NCBI GenBank assembly: GCA_902633975.1
Contig: CACPHX010000005.1
Coordinates: forward strand, 17,481-81,480
Reading direction: 5' to 3'
Length of the DNA stretch: 64,000 nucleotides
Source of the DNA: an uncultured Marinoscillum sp.
GTDB taxonomy: Bacteria > Bacteroidota > Bacteroidia > Cytophagales > MED-G16
Of the stretch, positions 34,490 to 44,260 are shown piece by piece. Made by a program: the position numbers and the translations under genes. The notes below the pieces were generated by a model. It saw nothing but the letters and a program-made list of their open reading frames with translations. It made no database searches and was not told the DNA's origin. Position 1 is the first letter of the stretch. Every line of letters begins with the position of its first letter.

Positions 34490-35197
34490 ATGGATGTTAA
34501 TTATGCTATACCTTTCATGTCCAAAGACTGGATAATTGCAAATTCTTTATCTTTTCTTTACGCAATTTGTATAATGGGAATTGGTAAATTTTTAAATGAA
34601 AAAAACAGAATAGTTTTTATTAGGTATTTTGTATATCTATTTATCATTTCATATGTTATTTATCATCTATTACATATTAAAGGTGGAACATGGAGTATAG
34701 ATAAAAGACTTCCTTTTCACTTATGTGGCTTTTCATCTGTAATTACTTGTTTTATACTATTTATAAAGAAAAAACAGATATGGTTTGAATTTTTATTTTA
34801 TGCAGGAATTCTTGGTGGTTTAAATGCACTACTTACTCCATTGATTGATAATTACACAGGTACTAGTTTTTTCTATGTAGAGTATTTCTACAGTCACACA
34901 TCAATTATAATCTTACCACTTTACATGTATTATTACATGAACATGGAATTATCAAAGTTTTCCTGGTTAAAAAGTTTTGTTGCTCTAAATATATTATTGG
35001 TTTTTTTAATGCCATTGGACTTCATCATAGATGCAAATTATATGTATTTGAAAGAACCTCCTGCAGTTAATCATCCTCTTGTTTCAGGTGAATGGCCATA
35101 TTATTTAATTAATTTAGAGTTTATAGTTTTAATATTACTATATTTCACTTATTCACTATTTAAAAGCCCTATTTTATCAAACAAAAAAACAGTTTAG
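34490..35197 (+). CDS. YwaF/TIGR02206-type integral membrane protein
   Basis: A 235-residue membrane protein with about seven hydrophobic segments, resembling the YwaF/TIGR02206 family (TMEM164-like). Signature pieces are LPFHLCGFSSVITCF (about 75-89), YAGILGGLNALLTP (about 105-118), the HTSIIILPLYMYYY helix and the conserved late stretch VSGEWPYYLINLEF (about 201-214). Its biochemical role is not known to me; the conserved His and Cys in LPFHLCG look like a possible active site. ATG 34490 is preferred over the TTG at 34469 that overlaps blh. It sits between blh and the transhydrogenase genes, so it may belong to the same light-energy transcript. Confidence 0.75.
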   Translation: MDVNYAIPFMSKDWIIANSLSFLYAICIMGIGKFLNEKNRIVFIRYFVYLFIISYVIYHLLHIKGGTWSIDKRLPFHLCGFSSVITCFILFIKKKQIWFEFLFYAGILGGLNALLTPLIDNYTGTSFFYVEYFYSHTSIIILPLYMYYYMNMELSKFSWLKSFVALNILLVFLMPLDFIIDANYMYLKEPPAVNHPLVSGEWPYYLINLEFIVLILLYFTYSLFKSPILSNKKTV

Positions 35198-35211
35198 ACG
35201 TTCTAAATACA

Positions 35212-36255
35212 ATGAAAATCGGTTTTCTAAAAGATAACGAGTCTAGAGTTTCTCTTACTCCAATCACGTTAAGCAAGTACGAAAAGTTAGGATATAAAAT
35301 TTATTTAGAAAGTGGGGCAGGCTCTTTAGCTGGATATCTTGATAAAGCATATGAATGTGAAAAGCTCACAAAAAATGATCTTATAAAAGAGTCTGATGTT
35401 ATTGTTTGTGTAGATAGTTCAGCAATTGCTGATCTTAATAAACTTAATAATAAAATTGTAATAACAAATTTTAGTGGTCACATTAAAATTGAGAAAAAAG
35501 TTAATAGCAAGACAATTTTATTTGATCTATCAAAAATTCCAAGGACTACTATAGCTCAGAGTATGGATATTCTATCCTCAATGTCAGGTCTTTCTGGTTA
35601 TAAATCAATAATAAAAGCTGCTGAATTGCTTCCCAAAATGTTTCCAATGATGATTACAGCTGCTGGGAGCATTAAACCTGTAAAGGTTGTTGTTCTTGGT
35701 GCAGGCGTAGCTGGACTTCAGGCAATCGCAACTGCCAAAAGACTAGGAGCAGTTGTAGAGGCATCAGACCCTAGAGAGGCAGCGAAAGAAGAGGTTTTGA
35801 GTTTAGGAGCAAAATTTATTGAGGTTGAAGGTGCTGTTGAAGACAAAGATGCAGGTGGATATGCTGTTAAGCAGACAAAAGAATATCTTTCTAAGCAGAA
35901 GGAAGAGGTTTCTAAAAGATTAAAAGAGGCTGATGTTGTAGTTACCACAGCTCAGGTTCTTGGCTCAAAATCTCCAGTTCTTATTTCCAAATCAGTCGTT
36001 GATGAAATGAGACCGGGATCTGTTATAATTGATCTAGCATCTTCAACAGGAGGAAATTGCGAGCTAACTAAGGATAATAAAATAGTGATTCATAATGATG
36101 TTAGCATTGTTGGTAATTCTTATTTAGCATCAGAATTAGCTCATGATGCAAGTAATTTATTTTCTAATAATGTATTTAACTTCATAAGTCATATTTTTAA
36201 TGAGGGTAAGTTAATTAGTGACGAGGATGATATCTTAAAAAACTGTAAAATTTAG
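35212..36255 (+). CDS. pntAA: NAD(P) transhydrogenase subunit alpha part 1 (NAD-binding)
   Basis: A 347-residue domain I of proton-translocating transhydrogenase, cytoplasmic and NAD(H)-binding. It opens with KIGFLKDNESRVSLTPIT, the alanine dehydrogenase/PNT N-terminal pattern. The Rossmann loop is VVVLGAGVAGLQAIATAKRLGAVVEASDPR (about 162-191), and PGSVIIDLASSTGGNCELT (about 270-288) is the conserved C-terminal part. The subunit is a separate gene, as in Rhodospirillum-type three-gene systems. It uses the proton gradient to drive hydride transfer from NADH to NADP+. The next gene starts three bases downstream. Confidence 0.93.
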   Translation: MKIGFLKDNESRVSLTPITLSKYEKLGYKIYLESGAGSLAGYLDKAYECEKLTKNDLIKESDVIVCVDSSAIADLNKLNNKIVITNFSGHIKIEKKVNSKTILFDLSKIPRTTIAQSMDILSSMSGLSGYKSIIKAAELLPKMFPMMITAAGSIKPVKVVVLGAGVAGLQAIATAKRLGAVVEASDPREAAKEEVLSLGAKFIEVEGAVEDKDAGGYAVKQTKEYLSKQKEEVSKRLKEADVVVTTAQVLGSKSPVLISKSVVDEMRPGSVIIDLASSTGGNCELTKDNKIVIHNDVSIVGNSYLASELAHDASNLFSNNVFNFISHIFNEGKLISDEDDILKNCKI

Positions 36256-36258
36256 GCT

Positions 36259-36576
36259 ATGAGTGAAATATTTAACTTTTTAATTCAGAATGAAGTACTA
36301 ATATATCTTCTTCTTTTTACAGTGTTGCTTGGGTTTGAAGTAATATCAAAAGTGCCATCGGTACTACACACACCACTCATGTCAGGAGCAAATGCAATTA
36401 GTGGAATAGTAATACTAGGTGCAATAATATTAATTCGAAGTACTGACCCGGAAAATTATTTTACTCTAATCCTAGCTTCAATTGCTTTATTTATTGGATC
36501 TATTAATGTATTTGGTGGTTTTTTTGTGACAAACAGAATGTTAGAAATGTTTAATAAAAAGAAGAAGAATGGATAA
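36259..36576 (+). CDS. pntAB: NAD(P) transhydrogenase subunit alpha part 2 (membrane)
   Basis: A 105-residue membrane subunit with three to four helices. VISKVPSVLHTPLMSGANAISGIVILGAI (about 28-56) is the highly conserved core of this subunit. It forms part of the proton channel with PntB. The stop overlaps the pntB ATG by eight bases, so translation is coupled and equal amounts are expected. Length is normal for the three-subunit form. Confidence 0.94.
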   Translation: MSEIFNFLIQNEVLIYLLLFTVLLGFEVISKVPSVLHTPLMSGANAISGIVILGAIILIRSTDPENYFTLILASIALFIGSINVFGGFFVTNRMLEMFNKKKKNG

Positions 36577-37948
36577 AGTTTTATTTCTTATATCAGCATT
36601 TTTACTTGTTTGGGGATTAAGACTTCAGAGTGATCCAGCATCGGCAAGCAAAGGAAATAAATATGCATCAGTTGGTATGCTTATAGCCATAATCTCAGCA
36701 ATTATCATGCCTATTGAAAATTCTCATGATAATTATTCATGGATAGTTATTCCAATAGTATTTTCCGCTTCGATGGGATATATAATTGCCAAGAAAATAG
36801 AGATGACATCAATGCCACAGATGGTATCAATATTTAACGGTCTTGGTGGATTAAGTGCTGTTCTTTTATCCTTTACAGAGATAAACAAATGGTTAAGTAA
36901 TACAGAATTATACCCTCAATTTGAAATTGTAGTTTTACTGGTTAGTTTATTTATAGGTTCAGTGGCCTTTACTGGAAGTTTGCTAGCATTTGCAAAATTA
37001 GATGGTTACAAGTGGTCTGAGAAACTCACGCTACCATTTCAGCACATTATAAATTTAACCTTACTTTTCTCAATTATTTTTCTCTCATTTCTATTTATAG
37101 ATAATTCAGGAGATACAAACTACTTGTATATTCTAATAGCAATTTCACTTCTATATGGTGTATTCTTTGTGGCTCCTATTGGGGGTGCTGATATGCCAGT
37201 AGTAATATCATTATTAAATTCCTTTACAGGTATAACAGCTGCCCTAACTGGAGTTATTTTTGATAATAAAGTAATGCTTTTGGGAGGAATCCTAGTAGGA
37301 GCTGCAGGAACGATACTCACAGTATTGATGTGTCAGGCAATGAACAGGTCATTACTAAACGTATTGATTGGCGGATTTTCATCCTCTGGATCATCATCTA
37401 AGTCAAGTGAACAGGGTGATATTAAAGAAATAACGGACTCTGATTTTGCAGTTCAATTATTTTATTCTCAAAAGGTCATTATCGTCCCTGGTTATGGACT
37501 AGCTGTAGCTCAAGCACAGAAACTATGTAAAGAGATACAAGAGGTTCTTGAATCTAACGATGTTGAAGTTAAGTATGCCATTCATCCAGTCGCCGGAAGA
37601 ATGCCAGGACATATGAATGTTTTACTAGCTGAGGCTGATGTTGATTATTCAAAACTCATAGAATTAGATGAGGCAAACAGCGATTTTAAATCTACTGACG
37701 TTGCTGTCATTATTGGTGCAAATGATGTTGTTAATCCCGATGCTATTGATGATACTGCAAGTCCCCTCTACGGGATGCCAATTCTTAAAGTATGGGAGTC
37801 CAACTCAACAGTTGTTTTGAAAAGAAGTATGTCAGCTGGATATGCTGGAGTACAAAATCCTTTATTTTTTAGGGAAAACAATAAGATGTATTTCGGAGAT
37901 GCTAAAGATAGTTTACAAAGATTATCTACCGAGCTCAAGAATTTATAG
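36569..37948 (+). CDS. pntB: NAD(P) transhydrogenase subunit beta
   Basis: A 459-residue subunit: about eight or nine membrane helices, then the NADP-binding domain III. SMPQMVSIFNGLGGLSAVL (about 88-106) and GGADMPVVISLLNSFTG (about 203-219) are channel elements. VIIVPGYGLAVAQAQ (about 302-316), HPVAGRMPGHMNVLLAEA (about 338-355) and IGANDVVNPDA (about 384-394) form the NADP site, and the end contains KRSMSAGYAGVQNPLFF. It completes the pump complex with the two upstream genes. Its placement close after proteorhodopsin and blh suggests that a light-made proton gradient feeds NADPH production. Confidence 0.95.
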   Translation: MDKVLFLISAFLLVWGLRLQSDPASASKGNKYASVGMLIAIISAIIMPIENSHDNYSWIVIPIVFSASMGYIIAKKIEMTSMPQMVSIFNGLGGLSAVLLSFTEINKWLSNTELYPQFEIVVLLVSLFIGSVAFTGSLLAFAKLDGYKWSEKLTLPFQHIINLTLLFSIIFLSFLFIDNSGDTNYLYILIAISLLYGVFFVAPIGGADMPVVISLLNSFTGITAALTGVIFDNKVMLLGGILVGAAGTILTVLMCQAMNRSLLNVLIGGFSSSGSSSKSSEQGDIKEITDSDFAVQLFYSQKVIIVPGYGLAVAQAQKLCKEIQEVLESNDVEVKYAIHPVAGRMPGHMNVLLAEADVDYSKLIELDEANSDFKSTDVAVIIGANDVVNPDAIDDTASPLYGMPILKVWESNSTVVLKRSMSAGYAGVQNPLFFRENNKMYFGDAKDSLQRLSTELKNL

Positions 37949-37969
37949 AATATTTTATAAATTGGAAAT

Positions 37970-39511
37970 ATGTCAAGGCTTCTGGTATTTCTTCTACTTC
38001 TTTCCTCTTGTTCATCAAGTCAAAATAATGATAAGCCTAATATTATTTTATTTATGTATGATGATTTGGGTTATGGCGAATTAGGTGCTTATGGTCAGAA
38101 AATAATTGAAACAAAAAATATTGATGAACTTGCCAAGAATGGTTTAATGTTTACAAACTTTTACTCAGGCTCCCCTGTTTGTGCTCCATCAAGAAGTATT
38201 TTACTGACTGGGCTTCATGGTGGACATACCAAAATTAGAGGAAATCATGAATACGGAAGCAGGGGAGATGTATGGGATTATAAAAAAATGTCTGATGATC
38301 CAAACCTAGAGGGTCAGTACCCAATAGGTAAAGAAACCTTAATATTCCCAAAGCTTCTGAAGACAAAAGGATACTCTAACGGAATGGTAGGAAAGTGGGG
38401 TTTAGGACCCCCAAACTCTTTATCTATTCCAACTGAGATGGGTTTTGATTATTTCTATGGGTATAATTGTCAGAGGATGGCACATAATCTATATCCACCA
38501 CATTTGTGGGAAAATAATAACAGAGATATTTTAGATAATGAGGTAATATCACCAAAACTCAAACTGCAATCAGGCCAAGATCCATATAATGAGGATAACT
38601 ATAAAATTTTTAACCAGAAAGACTATGCTCCTGATAAAATGCATATTAAGGCTCAAGACTTTATAGAAAAAAATAAGGATAATCCTTTCTTCCTTTATTA
38701 TGCAAGTCCGATACCTCACGCACCACTACAAGCTCCTGAATACCTTATAGAGAAGTACAGAAAAATAATTGGTAATGAGGAACCTTATCTTGGAAATGTT
38801 GGTTATTTTCCAACAAGATATCCAAGAGCAACCTATGCTGCTATGATAGAATATATTGATATTCAAGTAGGTGAGATAGTACAACAACTCAAGGACAATG
38901 GTATTTATGAGAATACTATTATTATGTTAACAAGTGATAACGGTCCGACATATGCTGGGGGAGTTGACTTTAAATATTTTAATAGTACTGGTGTTTTTCA
39001 AAATGATCCTAAGAGAATGAAAGGTTATACTTATGAGGGTGGGGTGAGAGTACCTTTTATTGTTTCGTGGCCAAACAAAATCAAAAGTAAAAGGGTAATA
39101 GATGACATATCAATTTCATATGACATTTTTCCCACAATTACTGAATTATCTGGTGTAAATGATAGTAATACTTACCCCACTGATGGGATTAGTTTATATA
39201 ATATTTTTACAGATAAAAATAGTTCTTTAGAAAGAGATTATATCTATTGGGAATTTCCATCTTATGGTGGACAGTTAGCAGCTAGGATGGGTGATTATAA
39301 AGCAATTTTAAAAGATATTAAGAAAGGAAATAAGCAAATAGAATTATACAATCTCTCTATTGATCTAAAAGAACAATATGATATATCATCGCAATATCCT
39401 GATAAAGTAAGAGATTTTGAAAATATTATTAAAAAAGAACATGTAAGATCTGACATTGAAAGATTTGAAATGGGTTATATTGATGAAATAAAATCTTTGA
39501 AAAATGAATAA
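37970..39511 (+). CDS. Sulfatase lipoprotein (formylglycine type)
   Basis: A 513-residue arylsulfatase-type enzyme. The leader LLLLSSCSSS gives a lipoprotein Cys at residue 14. The formylglycine site is C71 in PVCAPSRSILLTG, fitting C-x-P-S-R, so it needs an activating enzyme encoded elsewhere. Metal ligands include YDDLGYGELG (about 30-39) and late TSDNGPTYAGG; catalytic HAPLQAP and GKWGLG are present. The natural substrate is a sulfated sugar. The downstream GH109-type gene overlaps it by eight bases, hinting at a sulfated N-acetylgalactosamine-containing glycan; that is inference. Confidence 0.9.
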   Translation: MSRLLVFLLLLSSCSSSQNNDKPNIILFMYDDLGYGELGAYGQKIIETKNIDELAKNGLMFTNFYSGSPVCAPSRSILLTGLHGGHTKIRGNHEYGSRGDVWDYKKMSDDPNLEGQYPIGKETLIFPKLLKTKGYSNGMVGKWGLGPPNSLSIPTEMGFDYFYGYNCQRMAHNLYPPHLWENNNRDILDNEVISPKLKLQSGQDPYNEDNYKIFNQKDYAPDKMHIKAQDFIEKNKDNPFFLYYASPIPHAPLQAPEYLIEKYRKIIGNEEPYLGNVGYFPTRYPRATYAAMIEYIDIQVGEIVQQLKDNGIYENTIIMLTSDNGPTYAGGVDFKYFNSTGVFQNDPKRMKGYTYEGGVRVPFIVSWPNKIKSKRVIDDISISYDIFPTITELSGVNDSNTYPTDGISLYNIFTDKNSSLERDYIYWEFPSYGGQLAARMGDYKAILKDIKKGNKQIELYNLSIDLKEQYDISSQYPDKVRDFENIIKKEHVRSDIERFEMGYIDEIKSLKNE

Positions 39512-40895
39512 AATAAATAGAAGAAATTTTATAAAAAAAACATCTTTATCAGGAGCAGCAATAGCAACTGCCTCTTCTTTATCATCCTCAAAACCTAATT
39601 TAAGAAATAAAACATCTCAGTATATGGGAGGTTTTGCTGCACCAAAACTTTCTAAAGTTAAGGTTGCATTTATTGGTGTTGGAGCTAGAGGAACTGGACA
39701 CGCAAAACAATTTGCATCAATAGAAGGTACTGAGGTGATAGCAATATGTGATTTGTATAAAGATTTAGCACAAAGATCAAAAAAACTATGTGAAGATGCT
39801 GATAATCAAAGACACAGGAATATAAAATTATATTATGGTGGTGAAGATGATTGGATTAAAATGATCAAAGAGACAAAACCTGACGCAGTATTTATTTCAA
39901 CAAATTGGGATAACCATGCACCTATGGTAATTAAGTCTATGGAATTAGGATCACACGCTTTTGTAGAGGTTCCTATGGCCACTAATTTAAAGGACCTTTG
40001 GGACATTATAGATACATCAGAAAAGACCAGAAAGCATTGTATGATGATGGAGAATGTTAATTATGGACGTGATGAGCTTATGTTTTTAAATATGTGTAGG
40101 AAAGGATATATTGGTGATTTTCTTCATGCAGAAGCAGCTTATATACATGAACTAAGATTTCAGATGGATGAACAGGAAAGGGGGACAGGTTCGTGGAGAA
40201 CTCATCATTATGCAAAAAGTAGAGGTAATCTTTACCCAACTCATGGGCTAGGTCCAGTAGCACAGTATATGAATTTAAGTAGGGGCGATGACAATTTTAA
40301 ATCCTTAGTGTCCTACTCAACTCCTGCTTTGGGGAGAAAATTGTACGCTGAAAAAAAATATTCATCAGACCACAAGTGGAATAAACTCGATTACAATAAT
40401 GGAGATTTAAATACATCCATCATTAAGACCACATACGGAAAAACAATAATGGTGCAGTGGGATGAGACAAGTCCAAGACCTTATTCAAGACACAATCTTA
40501 TTCAAGGTACAAAAGGTATTTTAGCTGGATTTCCAACAAGGGTTGCTTTGGATGGAGGTGTTGAGGGTATAACTAAAAATCATCACTCTTGGGCTCAAGG
40601 AGATGACCTAGAAAAGTTATACGAAAAATATGACCATCCTCTTTATAAAAGGATAGGCGAAGAAGCTAGGAGAATGGGTGGACATGGAGGAATGGACTTC
40701 ATTATGAGGTTTCGAATTGTTGAGTGTCTCTTGCAGGGAACACCTCTAGATCAAAACGTATACGAAGGATGCTTCTGGAGTGCAGTTACTCCATTAAGTG
40801 CAAACTCCATAGCCAGTGATGGGGCACCACAGATATTCCCTGATTTTACAAGAGGAAACTGGGTAGATACCTCTGGCTTAAAAATTATATCCTAA
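39504..40895 (+). CDS. GH109-type Gfo/Idh/MocA protein (alpha-N-acetylgalactosaminidase-like)
   Basis: A 463-residue exported NAD-dependent protein with a twin-arginine-like leader (INRRNFIKKTSLSGAAIATASS). The Rossmann loop is KVAFIGVGARGTGHAKQ (about 53-69), and AFVEVPMATNLKDLW holds the usual lysine-loop region, with Val-Pro in place of EKP. RGNLYPTHGLGPVAQYMNLSRGD (about 235-257) is the strongest mark of family GH109, whose members split alpha-linked GalNAc by an NAD redox mechanism. Overlap with the sulfatase gene suggests coupled breakdown of a sulfated glycan. Other exported Gfo/Idh/MocA proteins act differently, so the substrate remains open. Confidence 0.85.
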   Translation: MNKINRRNFIKKTSLSGAAIATASSLSSSKPNLRNKTSQYMGGFAAPKLSKVKVAFIGVGARGTGHAKQFASIEGTEVIAICDLYKDLAQRSKKLCEDADNQRHRNIKLYYGGEDDWIKMIKETKPDAVFISTNWDNHAPMVIKSMELGSHAFVEVPMATNLKDLWDIIDTSEKTRKHCMMMENVNYGRDELMFLNMCRKGYIGDFLHAEAAYIHELRFQMDEQERGTGSWRTHHYAKSRGNLYPTHGLGPVAQYMNLSRGDDNFKSLVSYSTPALGRKLYAEKKYSSDHKWNKLDYNNGDLNTSIIKTTYGKTIMVQWDETSPRPYSRHNLIQGTKGILAGFPTRVALDGGVEGITKNHHSWAQGDDLEKLYEKYDHPLYKRIGEEARRMGGHGGMDFIMRFRIVECLLQGTPLDQNVYEGCFWSAVTPLSANSIASDGAPQIFPDFTRGNWVDTSGLKIIS

Positions 40896-43800
40896 TTTGA
40901 TCTGTCAATAATTTTTGTTGCTCCCATATTATCAAGCTCAGTCTTAAAACTTGGAATTTTTCCAGCAACAATATTTAGTTTGGTTTCAAGTTTGGTTAGC
41001 ATTGAATTTGCAATATCGAGACTTTGTTTGTGTTGACCAGTTGGGCCATAAGTTGTTGACAAGCCTCTTGCAGCATTTCCAATAAATCTACTTAGCGTGG
41101 GGTCATTGTTTTCACCAATTTTAGATTTAGCAGAATTACCATATAATTCAACAGAAATTTGATTTAACTCCTCCTCCAATTCAAATAAATTGTTACCCAA
41201 TTCATTATTCATTTTTTTTGATGTGTGAAGAGATAATCGCATCGCTTTAACCATATTCATTGTCTTAGTGAATTTATCAATGAATAAGGTTTGTCTATCA
41301 TATACTTTATCTACGTTATTGGCGTGTAGTTGATAATCTTCATAAGATGTTCCTTTAAGGGTACTTCTTTCTAAATCTACAACATTGAATGTAATAGGAC
41401 CATCTAAAACGAACATTTTACCTTCTGATTCTTTTACTAGAGAGGCGGTGTAATTACCTGGTGATACAAAATGACCTGATTTTGAATATCTACTTGAACC
41501 TGATGATCTGAATTGCATTCTATCTGGATTTATAATTGGATTTGAACCGTGTCTAAGATCCCAGGCAACTCTGTGAAGTCCCTTACTAGCAGAAGCATTA
41601 ACTCTGTTAATTTCTTCACCTTTTGAATCTTGAATTAATATATAAATGTTAGTCTTTTCTTCTCTACTTTCTTTTTCTAACAAATCCCAATTAATAGGAG
41701 GGATCTGCTGTCCATTATTTATCATCTCATTTTCTAATTCTTTTCTTTTAGATTTTAAACTAGGATATGAGTTTGATAAATGATACGTAAAAATCGCACC
41801 AAATTCGGGATTTTCTGCAAAATAGTAATCACCTCCGGTATTACCAATAGTACTTTTGGGTATATACCAAAGAGCATCACGTGTATTGAATAATTTACCT
41901 TCTTTATTTTCTGTTTGGTTATTACTCATTTCTCTTAAGGCCGAGTAATCATCTAATACAAAAAAACCTCTGCCAAAAGATGCAGCAACTAAATCGTTTT
42001 CTCTTTTTTGAATGGTTATATCTCTAAAAGAAATTGTAGGTGCTCCATGTAGTTTATGCCACTTCTTTCCTCCATCAATAGTGGTATAGATTGCGGTTTC
42101 TGTTGCACAAAACATAAGGTTTGGTTCAATATGGTCTTGAACTAATCTCCAAATTAAATTCCTTTTTGGTAAGTTACTGACTATTGAAGTCCAAGTCTCA
42201 CCTAGATCAGAGCTCTTATATAGATATGGACTAAAATCCCCTTCTTTATGATTGTCTAGAGATACATAAACAGTGTTTTCGTCAAAATTATCTGCTTTTA
42301 TATCATTAATAAAGGTTCTTTCGGGCAGTCCAAGTCTAGTAACTGGTATTTTTTTCCAGTTTTTTCCAGTGTCTGTTGATATTTGAATTATACCATCATC
42401 TGTACCAACATATATAAGTCCTTCTCTTACTGGAGATTCAGATATAGAGGTAATTGTATTATAATTAGACATCGCTCCAAAATCCCATGAATTATCAAAT
42501 CCATGTCTTCTTCCCATTATAGGTAAATTTAATCTTTCCTCGTTTCGAGTTAAATCACCTGAAACTGGTTCCCAGCTGTCTCCTCTATTTTCAGATTTCC
42601 ATAATCTTTGAGAAGCAAAATAAAGTCTAGATGGTTTGTGAGGACTGACTAAAATTGGAGAATCCCAATTCCACCTTTCGTGTTTTTCTCCCTCTCTGGG
42701 TTGTGGTTGAATGAGTACTGCCTCACCAGTTTTCAGATCTACTCTATGGAGAACTCCTTCCTGGAATTCACCATAAACAATATCGTTATACTCAGGATCT
42801 GTAGCTGTCTGATGTCCATCTGCTCCTAAGATTTTATACCAGTGTGCGTTTCTAATGCCTTGTCTTTCGTCAGTTCTTGAAGGTCCTCCTGCAGATCCAT
42901 TATCCTGTGTACCACCAAAAATATGGTAAAATGGATACGCATTATTTACTGCTACTTTATAAAATTGGGTTATTGGAAGATTCTTGTGATATTTCCACGT
43001 TTTAGCGAGATCAAATGACTCATAAATTCCAGCGTCAGTACCAACAAGCAAATAATTAGGATCATCTTCTCTGAAAGCTATTGCATGATTATCAGAATGC
43101 TTTGATCTTTCAGTAAGTTCAACAAATGTTTTTCCACCGTCCTCTGAAGTTAGTATTCTTACATTCATCAGATAAAGTCTATCAAATTTGTGTGGTGATG
43201 CAAATAACTCTTGATAGTAATGTGGTCCTGTACCATAACCTAAAGAAAGATTACTCATTTTTTTCCATGAAGATCCCCTGTCTTCAGATTTATATACAGC
43301 ACCATTTCTCTTTTCTAATTCAATTGATGCATATATAACATCAGGTTTTTGTGGAGATAATGTAAACCCGATCTTTCCAGCATAATTAGGTAAACCAGAC
43401 TTTAGTTCTGTCCAAGTCTCTCCTCCATCTTCAGACCTATGAAGACCAGATTCAGGTCCTCCGCCCATCAAGGCTGCAACTGTTCTATGTCTTTGCCATG
43501 TTGCAGCATATATTCTGTCTGGATTCCTAGGATCCATGTGTATATCTGTGACCCCTGTCCATTTCCCTCCACCAAGGACTTTTTTCCAGTTATCTCCACC
43601 ATCTGTAGATTTATATAATCCTCTCTCACCACCTGGACTCCATAGGGGTCCTTGAGATGCTGCCCAGATAATATTTGAATTATTTGGGTGGACGATTATT
43701 TCTGATATGTGTTCTGATTTTCTAAGACCCATATTTTTCCAAGATTTTCCTCCATTTTCGCTTTTAAAAACACCATCTCCGAAAGCAACGTGCCTACCAC

Positions 43801-44161
43801 CAACATTTTCACCTGTACCAAGCCAGATTATTGATGGATCACTTGGGTCAATTGTAACACAACCTGTTGAGTAAGTTGTTTCATTATCAAATATTGGAGT
43901 GTAAGTTGTCCCTGAATTTTCAGTTTTCCAGACTCCACTTGATCCAGTAGCAACATACCATACATTATCATTGTTAGGATGTATTGCTATGTCAGCTATC
44001 CTTCCTGATAAGAATGCAGGTCCTACATTTCTTAATCTGAGGGCAGAAATTGAAATGTCACTTTTGTCAACAGATGTGTTGTTACTTGAATTTCTTTTTC
44101 TTTGAGATTCAGAATTAAATACTATTAAAAATATGAAAGTAATAATGAATAATCTTTTCAT
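40892..44161 (-). CDS. Exported Asp-box (BNR/VPS10-like) beta-propeller protein
   Basis: A 1089-residue exported protein with a signal peptide. About the first 720 residues form tandem propellers marked by at least nine Asp boxes (SENGGKSW, STDGGDNW, SEDGGETW, SEDRGSSW, SEDGGKTF, SENRGDSW, STDTGKNW, SSDLGETW, TIDGGKKW). FGGTQDNGSAGGP and GADGHQTATDP in the middle are typical of the large Bacteroidota proteins often named 'glycosyl hydrolase' or VPS10/sortilin-like. The last ~330 residues are not propeller and include a helical region. No catalytic sialidase residues are evident. It probably binds or cleaves a polymer outside the cell, function unproven. Confidence 0.83.
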   Translation of the reverse strand: MKRLFIITFIFLIVFNSESQRKRNSSNNTSVDKSDISISALRLRNVGPAFLSGRIADIAIHPNNDNVWYVATGSSGVWKTENSGTTYTPIFDNETTYSTGCVTIDPSDPSIIWLGTGENVGGRHVAFGDGVFKSENGGKSWKNMGLRKSEHISEIIVHPNNSNIIWAASQGPLWSPGGERGLYKSTDGGDNWKKVLGGGKWTGVTDIHMDPRNPDRIYAATWQRHRTVAALMGGGPESGLHRSEDGGETWTELKSGLPNYAGKIGFTLSPQKPDVIYASIELEKRNGAVYKSEDRGSSWKKMSNLSLGYGTGPHYYQELFASPHKFDRLYLMNVRILTSEDGGKTFVELTERSKHSDNHAIAFREDDPNYLLVGTDAGIYESFDLAKTWKYHKNLPITQFYKVAVNNAYPFYHIFGGTQDNGSAGGPSRTDERQGIRNAHWYKILGADGHQTATDPEYNDIVYGEFQEGVLHRVDLKTGEAVLIQPQPREGEKHERWNWDSPILVSPHKPSRLYFASQRLWKSENRGDSWEPVSGDLTRNEERLNLPIMGRRHGFDNSWDFGAMSNYNTITSISESPVREGLIYVGTDDGIIQISTDTGKNWKKIPVTRLGLPERTFINDIKADNFDENTVYVSLDNHKEGDFSPYLYKSSDLGETWTSIVSNLPKRNLIWRLVQDHIEPNLMFCATETAIYTTIDGGKKWHKLHGAPTISFRDITIQKRENDLVAASFGRGFFVLDDYSALREMSNNQTENKEGKLFNTRDALWYIPKSTIGNTGGDYYFAENPEFGAIFTYHLSNSYPSLKSKRKELENEMINNGQQIPPINWDLLEKESREEKTNIYILIQDSKGEEINRVNASASKGLHRVAWDLRHGSNPIINPDRMQFRSSGSSRYSKSGHFVSPGNYTASLVKESEGKMFVLDGPITFNVVDLERSTLKGTSYEDYQLHANNVDKVYDRQTLFIDKFTKTMNMVKAMRLSLHTSKKMNNELGNNLFELEEELNQISVELYGNSAKSKIGENNDPTLSRFIGNAARGLSTTYGPTGQHKQSLDIANSMLTKLETKLNIVAGKIPSFKTELDNMGATKIIDRSN

Positions 44162-44212
44162 TGTAATGGTTTTTAGTTGTTCACAATAGATATAGTTTTT
44201 TAATTTAATATA

Positions 44213-44233
44213 TTTTCAATAAATTATTGAAAA
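44213..44233. promoter_or_regulatory. 21-base palindrome in a divergent promoter region
   Basis: TTTTCAATAA-A-TTATTGAAAA has perfect ten-base arms around one central base. It lies in the 99-base space between the divergent Asp-box propeller gene and the DoxX-like gene, 28 bases before the latter's ATG. It could be an operator for both genes or a weak hairpin. No T run follows on either strand that would make it a terminator. Confidence 0.42.
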
Positions 44234-44260
44234 ATTTAAAACAAAGATTCATTTTAAATT

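Noticed and set aside
40892..44161. Sialidase
   Set aside because: Asp boxes occur in many propellers; the catalytic Arg triad and Tyr/Glu pair were not found.
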